The notes: generated from the letters alone by a model not told the origin. A stretch of 64,000 nt of DNA from Carya illinoinensis (GCF_018687715.1 NC_056752.1:15564501-15628500); one strand, 5' to 3'; positions 1 through 11,847 are shown, counted from the stretch's first letter. Translations and numbers: made by a program.

Positions 1-334
1 TTGAAACAGTATGCAATTCCCAATCATGATTATCCTTATTAAATAGGACATTCCACTGGTGAGAACCATGAGAAAATGCAAGTAGATCCACCAAAGAGCA
101 TCCCTGTTGGTTGCAATGCTGTAGAGAGATGGGAAAGCCCTTTCGAGAGCACGCTCTCCACACCAAACATCATGCCAAAACCTGATTCTAGTGCCCTCTC
201 CAACTACGAAACAGATGTGGTTTTTGAAACACGGCCAACCCCTCCTAATAAATTTCCACAAGCCCACTCCATACCCCCCCCCCCCCCCCCCTTTTCTTCA
301 CTACATTGGAGCACCAACCCCGAACAAAAGCATT
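1..334. other. Window start, LINE edge and C18 tract
   Basis: On the minus strand the LINE reverse transcriptase reading stops being recognisable soon after the QNAFV motif at about 320, just before an 18-bp poly-C run (274-291; poly-G on the LINE sense strand). The remaining 270 bp give no recognisable protein and no clear repeat boundary. If the GIF gene continues to lower coordinates, this is within its intron 2. Confidence 0.4.
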
Positions 335-2019
335 CTAAGGTTTAGAAATAATTTGCTCCATTACCAAACTTAACCAATTAACAAAAACCTTCGATATAAT
401 CTTGTCTACCCCACTTACTAAGTTTATAGGGCGAAGATCCTCAACTTCCATAGCCCCTTGCTTCTTCGGAATGAGAGCAATGAATGTCGCATTGAGGCAT
501 TTCTCAAACTTTTTAAAAGATTGGAACTCAAGAAAAACCTGCATAACATCACATTTTACAATCTCCCAAAAAACTTCAAAGAATCCCAACGAGAAACCAT
601 CCAGACCCAACGCTTTGTCTTTAGCCATACCACAAATGACCTTGTAAATCTCATCTTCGTCAAAAGGTCTTTCCAACCAACTTGGGCTCTATGGATCAAT
701 GGACTCAAAAAACAAATCATCGAGCTTCGGCCTCCAACAGGTTTGCTTCATGAGAAAGTTTTCATAGTAATATACAATATGGTTCTCTAATTCAGAGCGG
801 GAAGAGAGCACTTGATTACCTGAATGGAGTGCCTCAATAGCATGTTGCACCTGTGAATTAGCCACTTTATTAAAAAAAACTTTGTACACTTATCACCTTC
901 TTTTTACCACAGGGCCCTTAGATGTTTTACGCCACTAGGTCTCCTCCATCAACAATACCCTCTCCAGTTCACTCACAACCGAACACTTTCTCAAAAAAAC
1001 CTCCTCCGAGATATCTCCCAACAATTCCCACCCTTCTAAATCCCGAAGCTCCTCCATTAAGGTAGTCTTCTGGTTGTCAATGCTGCCAAAAACTTCCAGA
1101 TTCTACTTCTTTAAATCTTGTTTCAAGGCCTTAAACTTACCTGCAAGAATGAAACTAGGAGTACCTGTGAATTGATAAGAAGACCACCAAGAACAAACCT
1201 TCTTGACAAAACCATCAGCTGCTAACCATATACTTTCAGACTTGAAATACCGGCATCCCTCATTAATACCTCCACAGTCTAACATAATAGGAAAATTATC
1301 TGAGCAAACACGAGCCAACTGCTTTTGGCACAACTCTGGAAAATGGGCCTCCCACAAATGAGAGACTAGAAATCTGTCCAATCTCAACCAACCCCGACTA
1401 TTGGACCATTTGAACTCGGCCCCCAACTAGGGGGAGATTCATAAGGTCCAAATAAAAAATGAACTTAGAGAAATCCTCTATGGCTAAAGAGTTGCGATGA
1501 TTCCCCGATCACTTGCTGGGAAAGCGAGTGATATTGAAGTTAACCCCCCCCCCAAAAAAAAAAATACCACGACACATCCCACAAACAATATAAACCTGCC
1601 AATTCCTCCCATAGCCTTATATATATATATAAGTAATTCCTTCCATAGCCTTCTCCTATCTCTATCCTTGTTAGGCCCATAGATGCCTACATAAGCCCAC
1701 TCCCAGCCATCTACCACATTTTTAAAAAAATTAGCGACCGAGAAAGAACCAACACACTCTTCCACTGCCTGCACCACTCTTGTATCCCACATTAAAAGAA
1801 TGCCACATGACGCACCAACAAAACCAAATAGGACCAACCCACATACGAACACCCCCACAAACTACAAATGATTCTTCTATCAACGACCCGCAATTTTGTT
1901 TCTTGAAAACACACCACATCAACAATCCACGTTCGCAATAAAAATTTTATATGAAGGTGCCTATTGCAATCATTGAGCCCTCGCACATTCCAAGAGAGGA
2001 TCTTAGGTTTCATGAACAA
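320..2019 (-). pseudogene. Decayed L1-like LINE: endonuclease and start of reverse transcriptase
   Basis: Read 2019 downward. The apurinic-type endonuclease starts KILSWNVRGLN at about 2005 and has VCFQETKL near 1890; a middle part with VGIYGPN lies near 1690; its C-terminal part, WLRLDRFL through VCSDNFPIMLDCGG, lies at about 1395-1260; then come a linker (about 1200-690) and the first reverse transcriptase block (about 676-335) with [26 protein letters not shown] and DLRPINLVSG. Frameshifts and stops separate the pieces, so it is dead. A C10A11 tract at 1544-1564 replaces the place where the catalytic GGDFN-type motif of the endonuclease would be. It lies in the same orientation as the GIF gene, in its putative intron 2. 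Confidence 0.85.
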
Positions 2020-2296
2020 TATTTACCCCCCTCCCTTTTGATCTATCCCTTCTACCGCTCCCCTCTTTCGCTTCATAATTAATAGAACATTTGAGCCTTT
2101 TGAGTTCCCTACCTCTCTTTGTGGCGGACTTCGATCAACCATCTTCAACAGCAACAAGGACCCTGAACTGCTCTTCAAACCCTATACAGGAAACCCCAAC
2201 GCAGGCTTGTATTTCCACAACCTTCTTGAACACCCACTCTGAAATGAATTGCTCTGAATTGGGTCTAGGAGGGACCGTGCATATTGGTTCAGCATC

Positions 2297-2327
<31 letters not shown>

Positions 2328-3428
2328 ATTGAAACATTCCCCATCTAGCACCCCCACAGAGAGCCCGTCTGTCCTCAAATCGTAGCCCAACTCCATGTGA
2401 CAATTTTGAGAGCCCACTCCTCCAGATTCCAATGAGATTTGGACACCATAGGTGGGGGTAGAGGCCTCCAACACAACATCCTAAACTGCCCAACCAAGGA
2501 AATGAGGCCGTAGATAAGTCTTGAAGCCCCTTCTTCTAAAACTTTGATCCCCGGTGGTGTAGGCACTTGGGTTGTCATTGTAGATGCACCGGCAACCACC
2601 GTCTGCTACAGAGCAACAGTCGGTGGTTCTGCAATCTACGACAAGGTTACCAGTGTCTTTGCCGGCGCCGGTAGCTCATGCCCACACACCAATGGGCCAG
2701 CTTCAACCAAGGCCTACATACGTCGCCTCCAAACAGGGCCTGACTGTTGACTGGACGAAGGCATATCCCCATGGGCAGAAGCCCAACGCCTGGGCCCAGC
2801 ACCTTTTCCTTCTCTTTTGTTTGACCCTGGCCCTTTTGGTCACTAGAGCCCTTTTAAATATAACTTTCATTAGATTAAAAAATGTGCAAAGAAAAATATA
2901 CAATTTTGGAGGCTGCCTATACACGGTGGTAAAAGCGGTGCCAAAAGTACCTTTGAAGCCACAAGTAGTAGGCTGTAAACTGGTGGATCTTAAGGTAGAA
3001 CTGAGATTGGCAGGTTAGTTGGGTTTGGCGGTGGGGGGGAGGCTGTGCTGGACTTGATAGGCAAGTGGTGGCTAAGGTGAAACTATACTTGTGGCTAAGC
3101 TGAATGGAGAACAATGTAGACCACCAGGGGCTCAAGTTCCAATACATATCCACCTTCACCCCAAGACATCTATAATGTGATACCTGTAGTAAGAAAATGC
3201 GAGTATGGAGTGAAGTCAACACATATAGCATGCAAAAATCATAAAAAGATGCCATCTTTTAGGATCTGTACTTTTCAAGGAAACCCTATCACATCGAATG
3301 GAAATTTTTTGACAATTACAACTTTCCTATGGGAAGCAGATCCTATTTCTAGACTCGTTTAATGCAAATTAGAATGACAAATTCCATCTTTAATCAACCT
3401 TTCATGAATCCCTAATGGTGTCATAAAG
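2020..3428. other. Unassigned, probably LINE 5' linker plus intron sequence
   Basis: Minus-strand frames just upstream of the LINE endonuclease (about 2750-2020) are broken and carry a C22A11 tract (2296-2328). By position they may be the poorly conserved linker between LINE ORF1 and endonuclease, but I see no zinc knuckle or DUF4283 here. From 2800 to 3428 I see no recognisable coding region. A minus-strand CTACAG followed by GTATCA near 3195 looks like a splice acceptor but is not followed by GIF sequence. Confidence 0.3.
2296..2328. repeat. C22A11 tract
   Basis: Twenty-two C followed by eleven A on the plus strand, that is T11G22 on the sense strand of the flanking LINE. Shorter or longer versions of the same arrangement occur at 1544-1564 and 34565-34612. 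Confidence 0.95.
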
Positions 3429-3436
3429 AAGACAGG

Positions 3437-4301
3437 TAGGCCTGTAAATGAACCAATCTATTCGATAGCCTGCTCGGCACTCGCTCGATTAAACTTAAAT
3501 CGAACTCGACTCGTGAAAAAAAGCTTGTTCGTGAAAGTAAATACCTACTCGACAAAACTTGACGCAACTCGCCTAAGAATCGTTAAGGTCCGCTCGTTTA
3601 TGCTCAAGTCAACTCGATTAAAACTCATTCATATATTGATAAATATATACATACACCTATGTATATATACATATATATATATATACGTATTAGCTAATAA
3701 TATAAGCATTCCACTTTTATAATTAAATATATAATATGTAATCTAATTACCTATGTCTATATAGTGAATATAGTTCATAGGTATATTTTATAATTTGTAT
3801 AATAATTAGTCAGTAAAATTTAATAATATCATATACTAGTATATGCTCACCATATATGAAATAGATATATGCTATCATATTAAGTGTATGTATTAATAAT
3901 ATATATAGGCATATAATGTATTGTTATTTTGGATAAATATCAACTAGTTAGATATTAATTATTTATAAATTTTTTAAAATTTTATAATTCAATAGAAGTT
4001 TTACTTATTAGTTGTATAAATTTAATACTAGATATTTTATTTTTTTATTTTTTTAATTTATTAATTATTAAATCTTATTCAAAAAATAAATAATTCGAGC
4101 TCGAGCTCGAGCTCGACTCTACTCGAACTCGTTTGTGAGACAAACTCGAACTCAAGTTCGAGTTGAGAGTTTAGCTTATCGAGTCGAGCTCGAACAAAAA
4201 ATAAAAAAAATCTCAAACTTGGGTTCAAGCTTTAAGTATTTTGAGTCGAGTCGAGCTCGGCAAGCCAAAGACCAGCTCGGCTCGGCTTGATTACAGCCCT
4301 A
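3437..4301. mobile_element. hAT-type non-autonomous element, 865 bp, 8-bp target duplication
   Basis: Ends are TAGGCCTGTAA at 3437 and the inverse TTACAGCCCTA ending at 4301, a short imperfect terminal inverted repeat of the TAGGGSTGTAA kind seen in plant hAT elements. The flanks carry a perfect 8-bp direct repeat AAGACAGG (3429-3436 and 4302-4309), the size expected for hAT transposase. Subterminal DNA is packed with CTCGAG/GAGCTCG-like palindromic units (about 3470-3610 and 4090-4290), and the centre is AT-rich (3640-4090). No transposase frame is present. It lies in the putative GIF intron 2. Confidence 0.82.
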
Positions 4302-4397
4302 AAGACAGGTTAACCATTTTGGTAGCTAAATTAGTGTTTCTGACAATACAAACTGGAATTTAATCTGGAAAAACCTTGGTAAAATGCACATATGCTA

Positions 4398-4401
<4 letters not shown>

Positions 4402-4447
<46 letters not shown>
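4402..4447. repeat. (AG)23 microsatellite beside the GIF exon 2 donor
   Basis: Uninterrupted dinucleotide run. On the GIF sense strand it is (TC)23 and begins eight bases after the GTAAG of the exon 2 splice donor. Confidence 0.95.
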
Positions 4448-4449
<2 letters not shown>

Positions 4450-4456
4450 CACTTAC

Positions 4457-7400
4457 TGGGCACATTCAGCAAGTTTTCCAAGGTTTTGATTGTCCAGTAT
4501 AGCCATAATCAATTTTTTGTTTTCATCAAGGTACTGCACCATGCATTAAAAGAATTACAAAATAAATCTTGTTGCCTATATCAGCACATATCCATAAATA
4601 TGATTTCCCAAACTAGTAAGTGAAAATCAAAGTGGACAAGGATAGAATTGCTGAGCAATCGCCACACACAAGTTAAATACAGTTCCCATATAATTATAAA
4701 CATTTTGTTGCTGCAATAAAGCAATCCTTTTTTTAAGTGATGCTGCAATAAAGCAATCCTAGTGTCAATATCATAAATAAATGAAATTCTGGGAGGAACA
4801 CAGAAAAAAATAAATGGGTATCATCACAAAACTTTTTCCACAACTTCGAAACATTCCACAAAGACTGGGCAGAAAACATTTCAGGCACCTTTTACTTATC
4901 AAAAAAACATTTCAGGCAATTCTTATTTTCATCAACAACTAGGTTCCTAGAGAAACATCCGACCCTTTGAATAACTTAAAACAAATTCATTAAGAAAATA
5001 TAGAGTAAATTCAATTTTCAATTATGATGGAACAGAGCATCTGTCGAAGTGAAATTAGCAGATATCTAGTCATTTGGTTAGTTCAGAATAGAGCCATGAC
5101 CCCATGAGAACTTCCTCAATTTTCTTTTGGTAGATGATCATATATGCTACCCAGATACCAACTTAGAAACATGTAAGAACCTTCAAGAGATTTACTAATG
5201 TTGCCAGCACAATCATTCAGATTCTATAACTACTAATGATGTTAGAGAAGCAAATGGGGTGAGTTTATGGAAGGGCATTAGGAGAGGTTGGAGGGAGTTT
5301 TCTAAACATATTAAATTTAAGGTGGGGGAAGGGAGGAGGATTCTCTTTTGGCATGACATTTGGTGAGGGGAATCAGCTTTAAAATTAGATTTTCCATCTC
5401 TTTACAGGATTGCAAGGAATCAAAATACTGCTGTGGTTGATTATCTACAATGCATGGATAATAATATTCTTTGGAATGTGGACTTTATTAGAGATGTAAA
5501 CGACTGGGAAGTAAATGTTGTTTCAGATTTTCTGGAAAGAATTTATAATTCTAAAGTGATGCAGGGAAGAGAGGACAGGCTTTTGTGGGATCATGCTGGA
5601 AATTTCAGGTTTTCAGTCAGTTCTTTTTATGAGGTGCTTAATTGTCATGCTGGCTGTGTTTTCCCCTGGAAAAGCATCTAGAGGGTGAAAGTACCTTCCA
5701 AGGTGGCGTTCTTTGGTTGGGTGGTTGCTCTTGGGAAAGTATTGACCATGAATAACCTTAGAAAACGTGGTTGGTGTTTAGGTGAATGGTGTGTCATGTG
5801 TAAGAAGGATGGTGAATCTGTAAATCATCTTTTTTTACATGGTGAGGTGGCAAAATCTTTGTGGGATGAGGTTCTTGGTCGAACAGGGTTATATTGGGTG
5901 ATGCCCAAGGAAGTTGTAGATCTCCTTGCATGTTGGTGTGGTTTTGAGGCAAGGAAAAGTGTTGCTGCCAGATGGAGAATGATTCCCTTGTGTCTAATGT
6001 GGTGTATATGGCTGGAAAGGAATGGAAGATGCTTTGAAGATAAAGAGCATTCTTTTGAAGATCTTCGCTATTTTTTCTTTTCTTCTTTGAGTTTGTGGGC
6101 TAGTATCTTCATAAGGAATGATGATAATGTACTGAATCTATTTCTATCATAGTTTCCTGCTTTCTAGTGTGTAGTACGTATTTCCTTTGTATACTTCCTG
6201 TTTACTTGGGCTGTGCCTATGCTTGGTAATAAAATTCTTATTAACTATCAAAAAACAAGTGCCTCATCACCTACCTTTAGTAATGACTCAGAGCAAGCAC
6301 CATGTTCAATCTCCCCATGGAATAGTTATCTACGCCATCAAAGTTCATTCCAGAATTTTGATGAATTCCTCTCTGAAAAAAAAAAAATAGGATACATCTA
6401 TTTAGTGATGATGGAGAGATATTACATCTCCCATTATCTCCTCCTTTTGATTCAATGGGTGGGACACGCAGTCTTGCCAGAATCAGAAATGGTGAGGTAT
6501 GCAAGGACTCCCAAGTGTGGTGACTTAATTAAGTAGAATTGCATAGCACCTAGCGAACCTACTACAGGCCTCTGGCTAGAAGGTCCTTTGGCTAGAAGGT
6601 CCTTTAGAACAATAACCCCTCACAGGGATTCACCACGGCTGGCCAATGAAGCAATTTCAGCGGAAGATGAAATGTAATTTAATATATAACTAGATTACGA
6701 AGTCCGACTCTTGAACTGAAGGTGCTATATTCTCAAAATCTATTAGATATAAGAATGTAATCCCTTACGAGGTAGTTTGAAGAAAAATGGGTCATCACCA
6801 CACCATGGGACATGCCAATAATTTGAGACATGCATCTCTAAATTCTTGTTCATGTCAGCATGCCCATTAGGGAAACAGAAACTCGGAGATAATTAGACTT
6901 TCAAGAATCATCTCGTTTTTCACATAGAATACTGTCAAATACCAAACAAGACTTTAAATCCTAAACTCTCAAGCTGCATATTGTTTAGTGAAGTGTTATT
7001 AGATGCTTAAGGCACACTTGAGCACAAAATCCCCATCGAGCCCAAAATCATGTATGCTGCCTTTTATTATGTTTTGAAGATGTTTCGTGACTGGAGATTA
7101 ATCTGGCTAAATCAGAATTAGTGCTTCTGCAAATATAGGTGGTTTGACCAGGACTGTTGAGTGCAAGGTAACAGCTTCATCTATAAAATATATGGGGCTT
7201 CCTGGAGGCACCATTCAAAGCCAAAGGTATTGGGGGAAGACATTGCTGAAAAGATGGAATGTCATTCGGTAGGGTGGAGACAACTCTATCTGTCGAGAGG
7301 AGGCTGGCTAGGTTTGATCGAAAACACTTTCTCTAATTAACCAACATACAATATGTCCTTGTTCCCTATACCAGTTGGCGTGACCATCGCGACAAGAGGC

Positions 7401-10095
7401 TTCAGAGGAATTTATTATGTGGCGAAGCTTTGGTGAGGGGTTCAATTTTCATATAGTCAACTGGCCAAAAATTCGTACCCTAGATTCCTCAAGATGTTTG
7501 AGGGTCATAAACTTGATAGTATTCAACCATGATCTATTGCAAAAATGGTGGCAATTTGCCACAAAAAGAGATGATTTACAGCAATCAGTGGTGGAAGTTA
7601 AGAATGGTGATCTGTGGATACATTGGTGCTCTAATGAAGTTATTGTGTCTTATGGGGTTAGCATCTTGAAAAACATAAGGGTTGGAGAATACTCTCCTAA
7701 CTTAATCAAATTTCAAGCAGGCAATGGGACTAAGATCAAATTGTGGCATGGAATTCAATGTAGCAATCAATCTTTGAAGGCTGTTTTGTTGCGACAAGGA
7801 GGCATCGATGGTGGATTTTTGGCAACTCTACAACACCACCAAACAATGGAGTACCACTTTTATTCGATCAGAACAAGATTCAACATTTGACTTGTCCTCC
7901 TCATTCTTCAACCTATCGTACTCTAATCAAATGAGAGGCAGTGAAGAGAATAAGATTTAGTGTATCACATTCAGGAGAAAAAATTTTGAGGCCAGAACTT
8001 TTTATCATGTGACCCACAAGTATTCCTTTCCCCTGGAAAGACATTTGGCTAAACAAAGCCCCATCGTGGCTGCACTTATATGATTTTTAAATAATGGGCT
8101 TTGTGGAATAATGTACTGATTGTAGGTGAAAGAGTTAGGTGCACTTAAGAGCAAACATCATCTAGAGCTTGGGCGCAAGCACGCACCTAATTGATCCTGG
8201 TGATTCTAGGGCTCTCGTGTTATGATCTTCAATATCAACTAAATGCCGAAAAATATTTTTTACAACGAGGAATCCTAGAGACTATGCCAACACGTCCATT
8301 CCCGCTTAAACCCCATACCTTTGTAACACTCCCAAATCACACTGATCCAATAAATCATCAGCTTTTCACCAATAGGATGTGGCCTTAAAAGTTATTCGCA
8401 CCCAAGGGTTCAAACCTTGGACTTGGGGGGAGCATACTCCCAAGACCAAGGCTCTTACCATTCGAGACAACCAAAGAGCTATTGGTTTACATCATTTTCT
8501 AGGTCTTCAAATGATATTTTATAATCCTTTAAAAAAAATTACAAAACATGCTTTTTTTACCTCTAAGCATACATATAAGTGCCAAAAAGTGCACTTTTGT
8601 AAATGCACTTTACTTTTGGTAAGAGAAGAGCTTCAGATTAGGAATTTTGTGCTTTTCACTGAAGCAAGCTTTTACCAACACTGAATAATATAGGATATAT
8701 TGCATATATGTTGGAAGGACATAACGAATAGAACTACAATGCCAATTACAATATAATGCCAATTACAAGAAATATAGCACGGGTCAAGAAAGCAAAGACA
8801 GGTATGTAACCATCAATATACATGAACAGAGAAATCTACATGTTAGACAAAATATATTCAAGAAATAATGACCTATCATTACAAATATGCATTTCAAATA
8901 TGGCACCCCATACTCTAACTACGCTCCAACTTTCTGGTCAATACCTTTCTATTCTCCAACTTCCCAACCAGTTTTTAGAAGAAAAATAAAGAAAAAATCC
9001 ATAATTTTGAAAGACAAACAGGGAAAAAAACTATGATAGCTAACTCACAACGACTATCAAAGAATTATAGAAACTACATCATATGACTCCTGTTCGGATG
9101 TAGAACAAGTAGAAAGAAAAAACAGAAATCAAATTTAAGATGGAGAAATACATCTGAGTGTCAAGAAAGTAGAAGAAGCACTAAGCCTCCCCAACATGAA
9201 GGATAAAGGAAAAAGAAAGCGAAAATACACTAATGCTGATTCTAAAGGATAACTTTTAATAACTGTAAACTAAAAAAACTTTTATAAGTACTCTGTACAC
9301 CATATATAATAAAAATATATTCCGTATTGTGTTGAAATCTTGATTGCCAAATATGATTGGGCTTGATTTTTCTAAAGGTCACTGTTTGTTGCCCAATTTG
9401 TGCATATTCACACCAGACAGGACACACTCCATGTACAAACGAGACATGGGCCATAGCAATATGACTACATGAAATACAATTATTTCTACATATATGTCTC
9501 ACATATCACATGTTTCGAAGAAAATGAATTAAATTACCAATACAACTTTTGCTAATCAACCACGACATTCCCCAGATATATTTCTTTGAGGCACTGGGCC
9601 ACTGGCCTTTGTGCCCTCTTCTTATCAAACATAAAACTATACCCAACCTGCCGGTCTTCCTCATGTATGATTCCCTTCCTATTGAGGTAAATTTTGCCAA
9701 ATATGCAGAGGAGGAAGGTGTAGGCTTCCAAGCGCAATTCCTAGAAAAACTTTATGCATAGAAGTGCGTAACTATTAAAAAGATTCGAAAAGGCATGCCT
9801 TTGACATTTTATGTGTCTTTCCCTTCAATCAGGTGTTTACACTTACTTCAAAACCTATCATTTTCACATTTACTGTCTCTATAAAGTTATTTTCTCGCGA
9901 AATGAATCTAAAGCGAGAGGGGCACGGGGGACTTTCCGAAGCTCAAGAAACACATAAACGCTTTATTCCGTAGAAACTAGAGTCATCAAACGCAAGCAAA
10001 GTAAGTAGAGAAGGTACCTTTTGAATCTGCTCGGTGGTGATGTTGGTGGGGGGAAATGAAGGCATCATGGGGATCATCTGCTGTGGCTGCTGCAT
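4457..10095 (-). CDS. GIF: GRF-interacting factor (GIF2/GIF3-like co-activator), 5' part: exons 1 and 2
   Basis: Plant GIF proteins (human SS18/SYT relatives) bind growth-regulating factors (GRFs) and link them to SWI/SNF remodelling in the nucleus, promoting leaf and meristem cell proliferation. Exon 1 runs 10095-10018 (26 codons, starting MQQPQQMIPMMPSFPP and ending TTEQIQK) followed by donor GTACCT. Exon 2 runs 4533-4457 (77 nt; YLDENKKLIMAILDNQNLGK then LAECA plus two bases of a split codon), with acceptor GCAG before it and donor GTAAGT after it. Together they make the N-terminal SNH domain. The exon lengths and phases (0, then 2) join cleanly. Exon 3, expected to begin with the G of a CAG codon followed by a YQAxLQKNLMYL-like stretch, is not recognisable between 1 and 4456, so the gene is partial here. 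Intron 1 is 5,484 bp and carries LINE and SINE insertions. The start was chosen because the family protein begins at this Met; upstream in-frame codons read as 5' UTR. Confidence 0.9.
4534..5235. other. GIF intron 1, 3' end; no element recognised
   Basis: AT-rich intron sequence. A short direct repeat (GATGCTGCAATAAAGCAATCCT type) occurs near 4712-4760. No coding frame or repeat boundary is evident. Confidence 0.5.
5236..6255 (+). pseudogene. 5'-truncated LINE 3' fragment (zinc-binding zf-RVT region and 3' tail)
   Basis: Sense to the plus strand. It opens with VSLWKGIRRGWREFSKHIKF-like sequence (about 5245-5310) and RRILFWHDIW (about 5335-5364), followed by a stop. It then runs through the zf-RVT domain: DRLLWDHAGNFRFSVSSFYEV, PSKVAFFGWVVALGKVLTMN and CVMCKKDGESVNHLFLHG. 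A TGG-to-TAG change near 5680 interrupts it. It ends in a tail reading TACTTGGGCTGTGCC and AATAAAATTCTTATTAAC. The tail resembles those at 36278-36366 and, inverted, near 33670, so these copies share a subfamily that lacks RNase H. It is inserted in GIF intron 1, antisense to the gene. No target duplication was found. Confidence 0.85.
6256..7083. other. GIF intron 1, no recognised gene
   Basis: No convincing coding frame. The tandem GGCTAGAAGGTCCTTTGGCTAGAAGGTCCTTT near 6573-6605 is a short duplication of about 16 bp. The rest is unremarkable AT-rich DNA. Confidence 0.4.
7084..8075 (+). pseudogene. Heavily decayed LINE reverse transcriptase C-terminal fragment
   Basis: Successive frames on the plus strand match the 3' half of a plant LINE reverse transcriptase: GLEINLAKSELV near 7090, KYMGLPGGTIQSQRYWGKTL near 7188-7250, NMSLFPIPVGVTIATR near 7350, then 7417-7890 with FGEGFNFHIVNWPKI, FNHDLLQKWWQFATK, YGVSILKNIRVGEYSPN and GNGTKIKLWH. 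Stops and frameshifts are frequent. It is older than the 5236-6255 copy judging by damage, and it lies in GIF intron 1. Confidence 0.75.
8240..8482 (-). mobile_element. tRNA-derived SINE
   Basis: Minus-strand reading from about 8482 begins with tRNA-like sequence. It includes AATGGTAAGAGCCTTGG, an A-box-like stretch near 8460-8445, and a B box GGTTTGAACCC at 8416-8406, about 40 bp apart as in an RNA polymerase III internal promoter. A tRNA-unrelated body follows, ending near an A-rich stretch at about 8255. No clear target duplication was found, so the ends are approximate. It sits in GIF intron 1. Confidence 0.6.
8483..10017. other. GIF intron 1, 5' portion
   Basis: AT-rich intron. A 61-codon open stretch on the minus strand (9737-9552) is followed by a broken frame; I do not recognise it and it may be repeat debris. 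No terminal repeats or target duplications were seen. Confidence 0.35.
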
Positions 10096-10254
10096 CGTTT
10101 TGCTCCTTTCTTTATTCTTCAGACTAACACCAAAGCCTAACCCTAACCCCAATTCCCACTCAAAGAAAGAGAATCCCAAATCTACGAGGGCCGGACTTAC
10201 CAATTTCAGAAATTAGAGCTAGAAAGAGATGGGAATACCTTTCTCATCAGGGTA

Positions 10255-10716
10255 GCGTCTGCAAGGTTTTTGAATTTAGAACGAGAAAGATCCTTTGGTT
10301 TAATACTAGCTCTTTCTCTATAAAAAAAAAAAAAAAATACTAGCTCTTTATCCATAAAGGAACAGGTTTTTCACTTTTCTTCTCTCTATCATTAAAAAGA
10401 AATATTTTATCACGTACGATCTAATAAAAGTAAAACTTAGAAATTTGATTGATATGGTTTATTAAATTGTAAAACTATTTTTATTGTAAAGTAGTTATAA
10501 CATATAATATAAAATTATGTCAATTTATCAATTTATTTTTATGAAATTTCTTTATATATGTATCATTTCCTTTCATTAAATAATTTATATTTAAATAGCT
10601 ATGACAGTATTTGACACAATTCGTGAATCCAATACGAATAAAATTCGAAATTAGTGAGTTTATGCTTAATATAAATGGGTTTGAGTCAAAATAGATTGAC
10701 TCATTAAGACACAATT
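10255..10716. other. AT-rich spacer upstream of GIF
   Basis: Contains an A-run near 10322-10337 and a short repeated TACTAGCTCTTT around it. No gene is visible. The GIF promoter should lie here, since GIF reads leftward from 10095, but I could not single out a TATA box or other site. Confidence 0.4.
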
Positions 10717-10728
10717 AATAAACATGTC

Positions 10729-11807
10729 TAAGCTTAAACAAGCAGAAAACTACCATTTTTTTCAGTCCTAATGCAAAGAAAAATGTAAAGGAGGGTGTAT
10801 TAAAAGAGTTGGGTGCTAGATTGGTTACAAGCTGTGAGAAGTATTTGGGTTTGCCAATTATGGTTGGCAGGTCTAAATATGATTCTTTTAGAAGTATAAA
10901 GGATAGGGTTAGGAAGAGGTTTAATAATTGGAAACATAAGTTTTTATCTCCTGCTGGTAAAGAAGTTCCTCTTAAAGCTGTCATTCAAGCAGTGCCTAAT
11001 TATCATATGAATGTTTTCAGACTCCCAAGGAAACTTTGTAAGGAAATAGCTGCTGTTATGGCAAAATTCTGATGGGGGTTCAAGGAAAATAAAAGGAAGA
11101 TTCAGTGGAAGAGTTGGTCAAAGATGGGGTTGTCAAAAGCTGAAGGGGGGCTGGGATTTCGAGAACTAGAAAGTTTTAATACTGCTCTACTTGCTAAGCA
11201 ATGTTGGAGAATTTTCACTAATCCTCATTCTTTGGCAGCTATGGTATTAAAAGATAAATATTTTAGACACTCAGATTTCCTTCAAGCAACATTGGGTCAT
11301 AGACCTTCTTTGATCTGGAAAAGCTTATGGAGTTCTTTGGGCTTACTGAAACAAGGATTGGTGTGGAGGGTGGGTACGGGTCAGAATATTAAAGTGTGGG
11401 GTGATAGGTGGATCCCAACTTTGGTGTCATATTGTATACAATCTCCTGTTGCTATTCTAAACAGTGATGCAAGGGTTAACGAATTAATTGATGGCAGCAG
11501 AGGGATATGGAAGGAAAAGCTTGTAAAGGAGGTGCTAAATGAGGGTGAAGCTATGATAGTATCCAATCTACCAATCAGTAAATCTGGTTTGCCTGATAAA
11601 CAGATTTGGGGTTATACAAAGGATGGCTTTTTTAGTGTTAAGAGTGCATATCATTTGGAGGTGAGTAGGAAAAGAAGAGAGAAAGGGGAAAGATCAAAGG
11701 GGCACTCTTTTGACTGGAAAAAGTTATGGAGTTTGAATGTACCAGGGGTTGTTAAAGTATTTCTTTGGAAAGCCTTAAATGACTATCTACCAACTAGGAT
11801 TAATCTG

Positions 11808-11847
<40 letters not shown>

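Noticed and set aside
3090..3196. Minus-strand CTACAG then GTATCA near 3195 as GIF exon 3
   Set aside because: The acceptor and first four bases fit, but the following codons give stops and no YQAxLQKNLMYL-type sequence.
10135..10155. CCTAACCCTAACCCC as interstitial telomere repeat
   Set aside because: Only two units of the plant-like motif, and it lies in the GIF 5' UTR; too short to mean anything.
11808..11845. A38 as the poly-A tail of a LINE
   Set aside because: The same LINE's coding sequence resumes directly after it, and the true tail with target duplication is at about 12747-12771.
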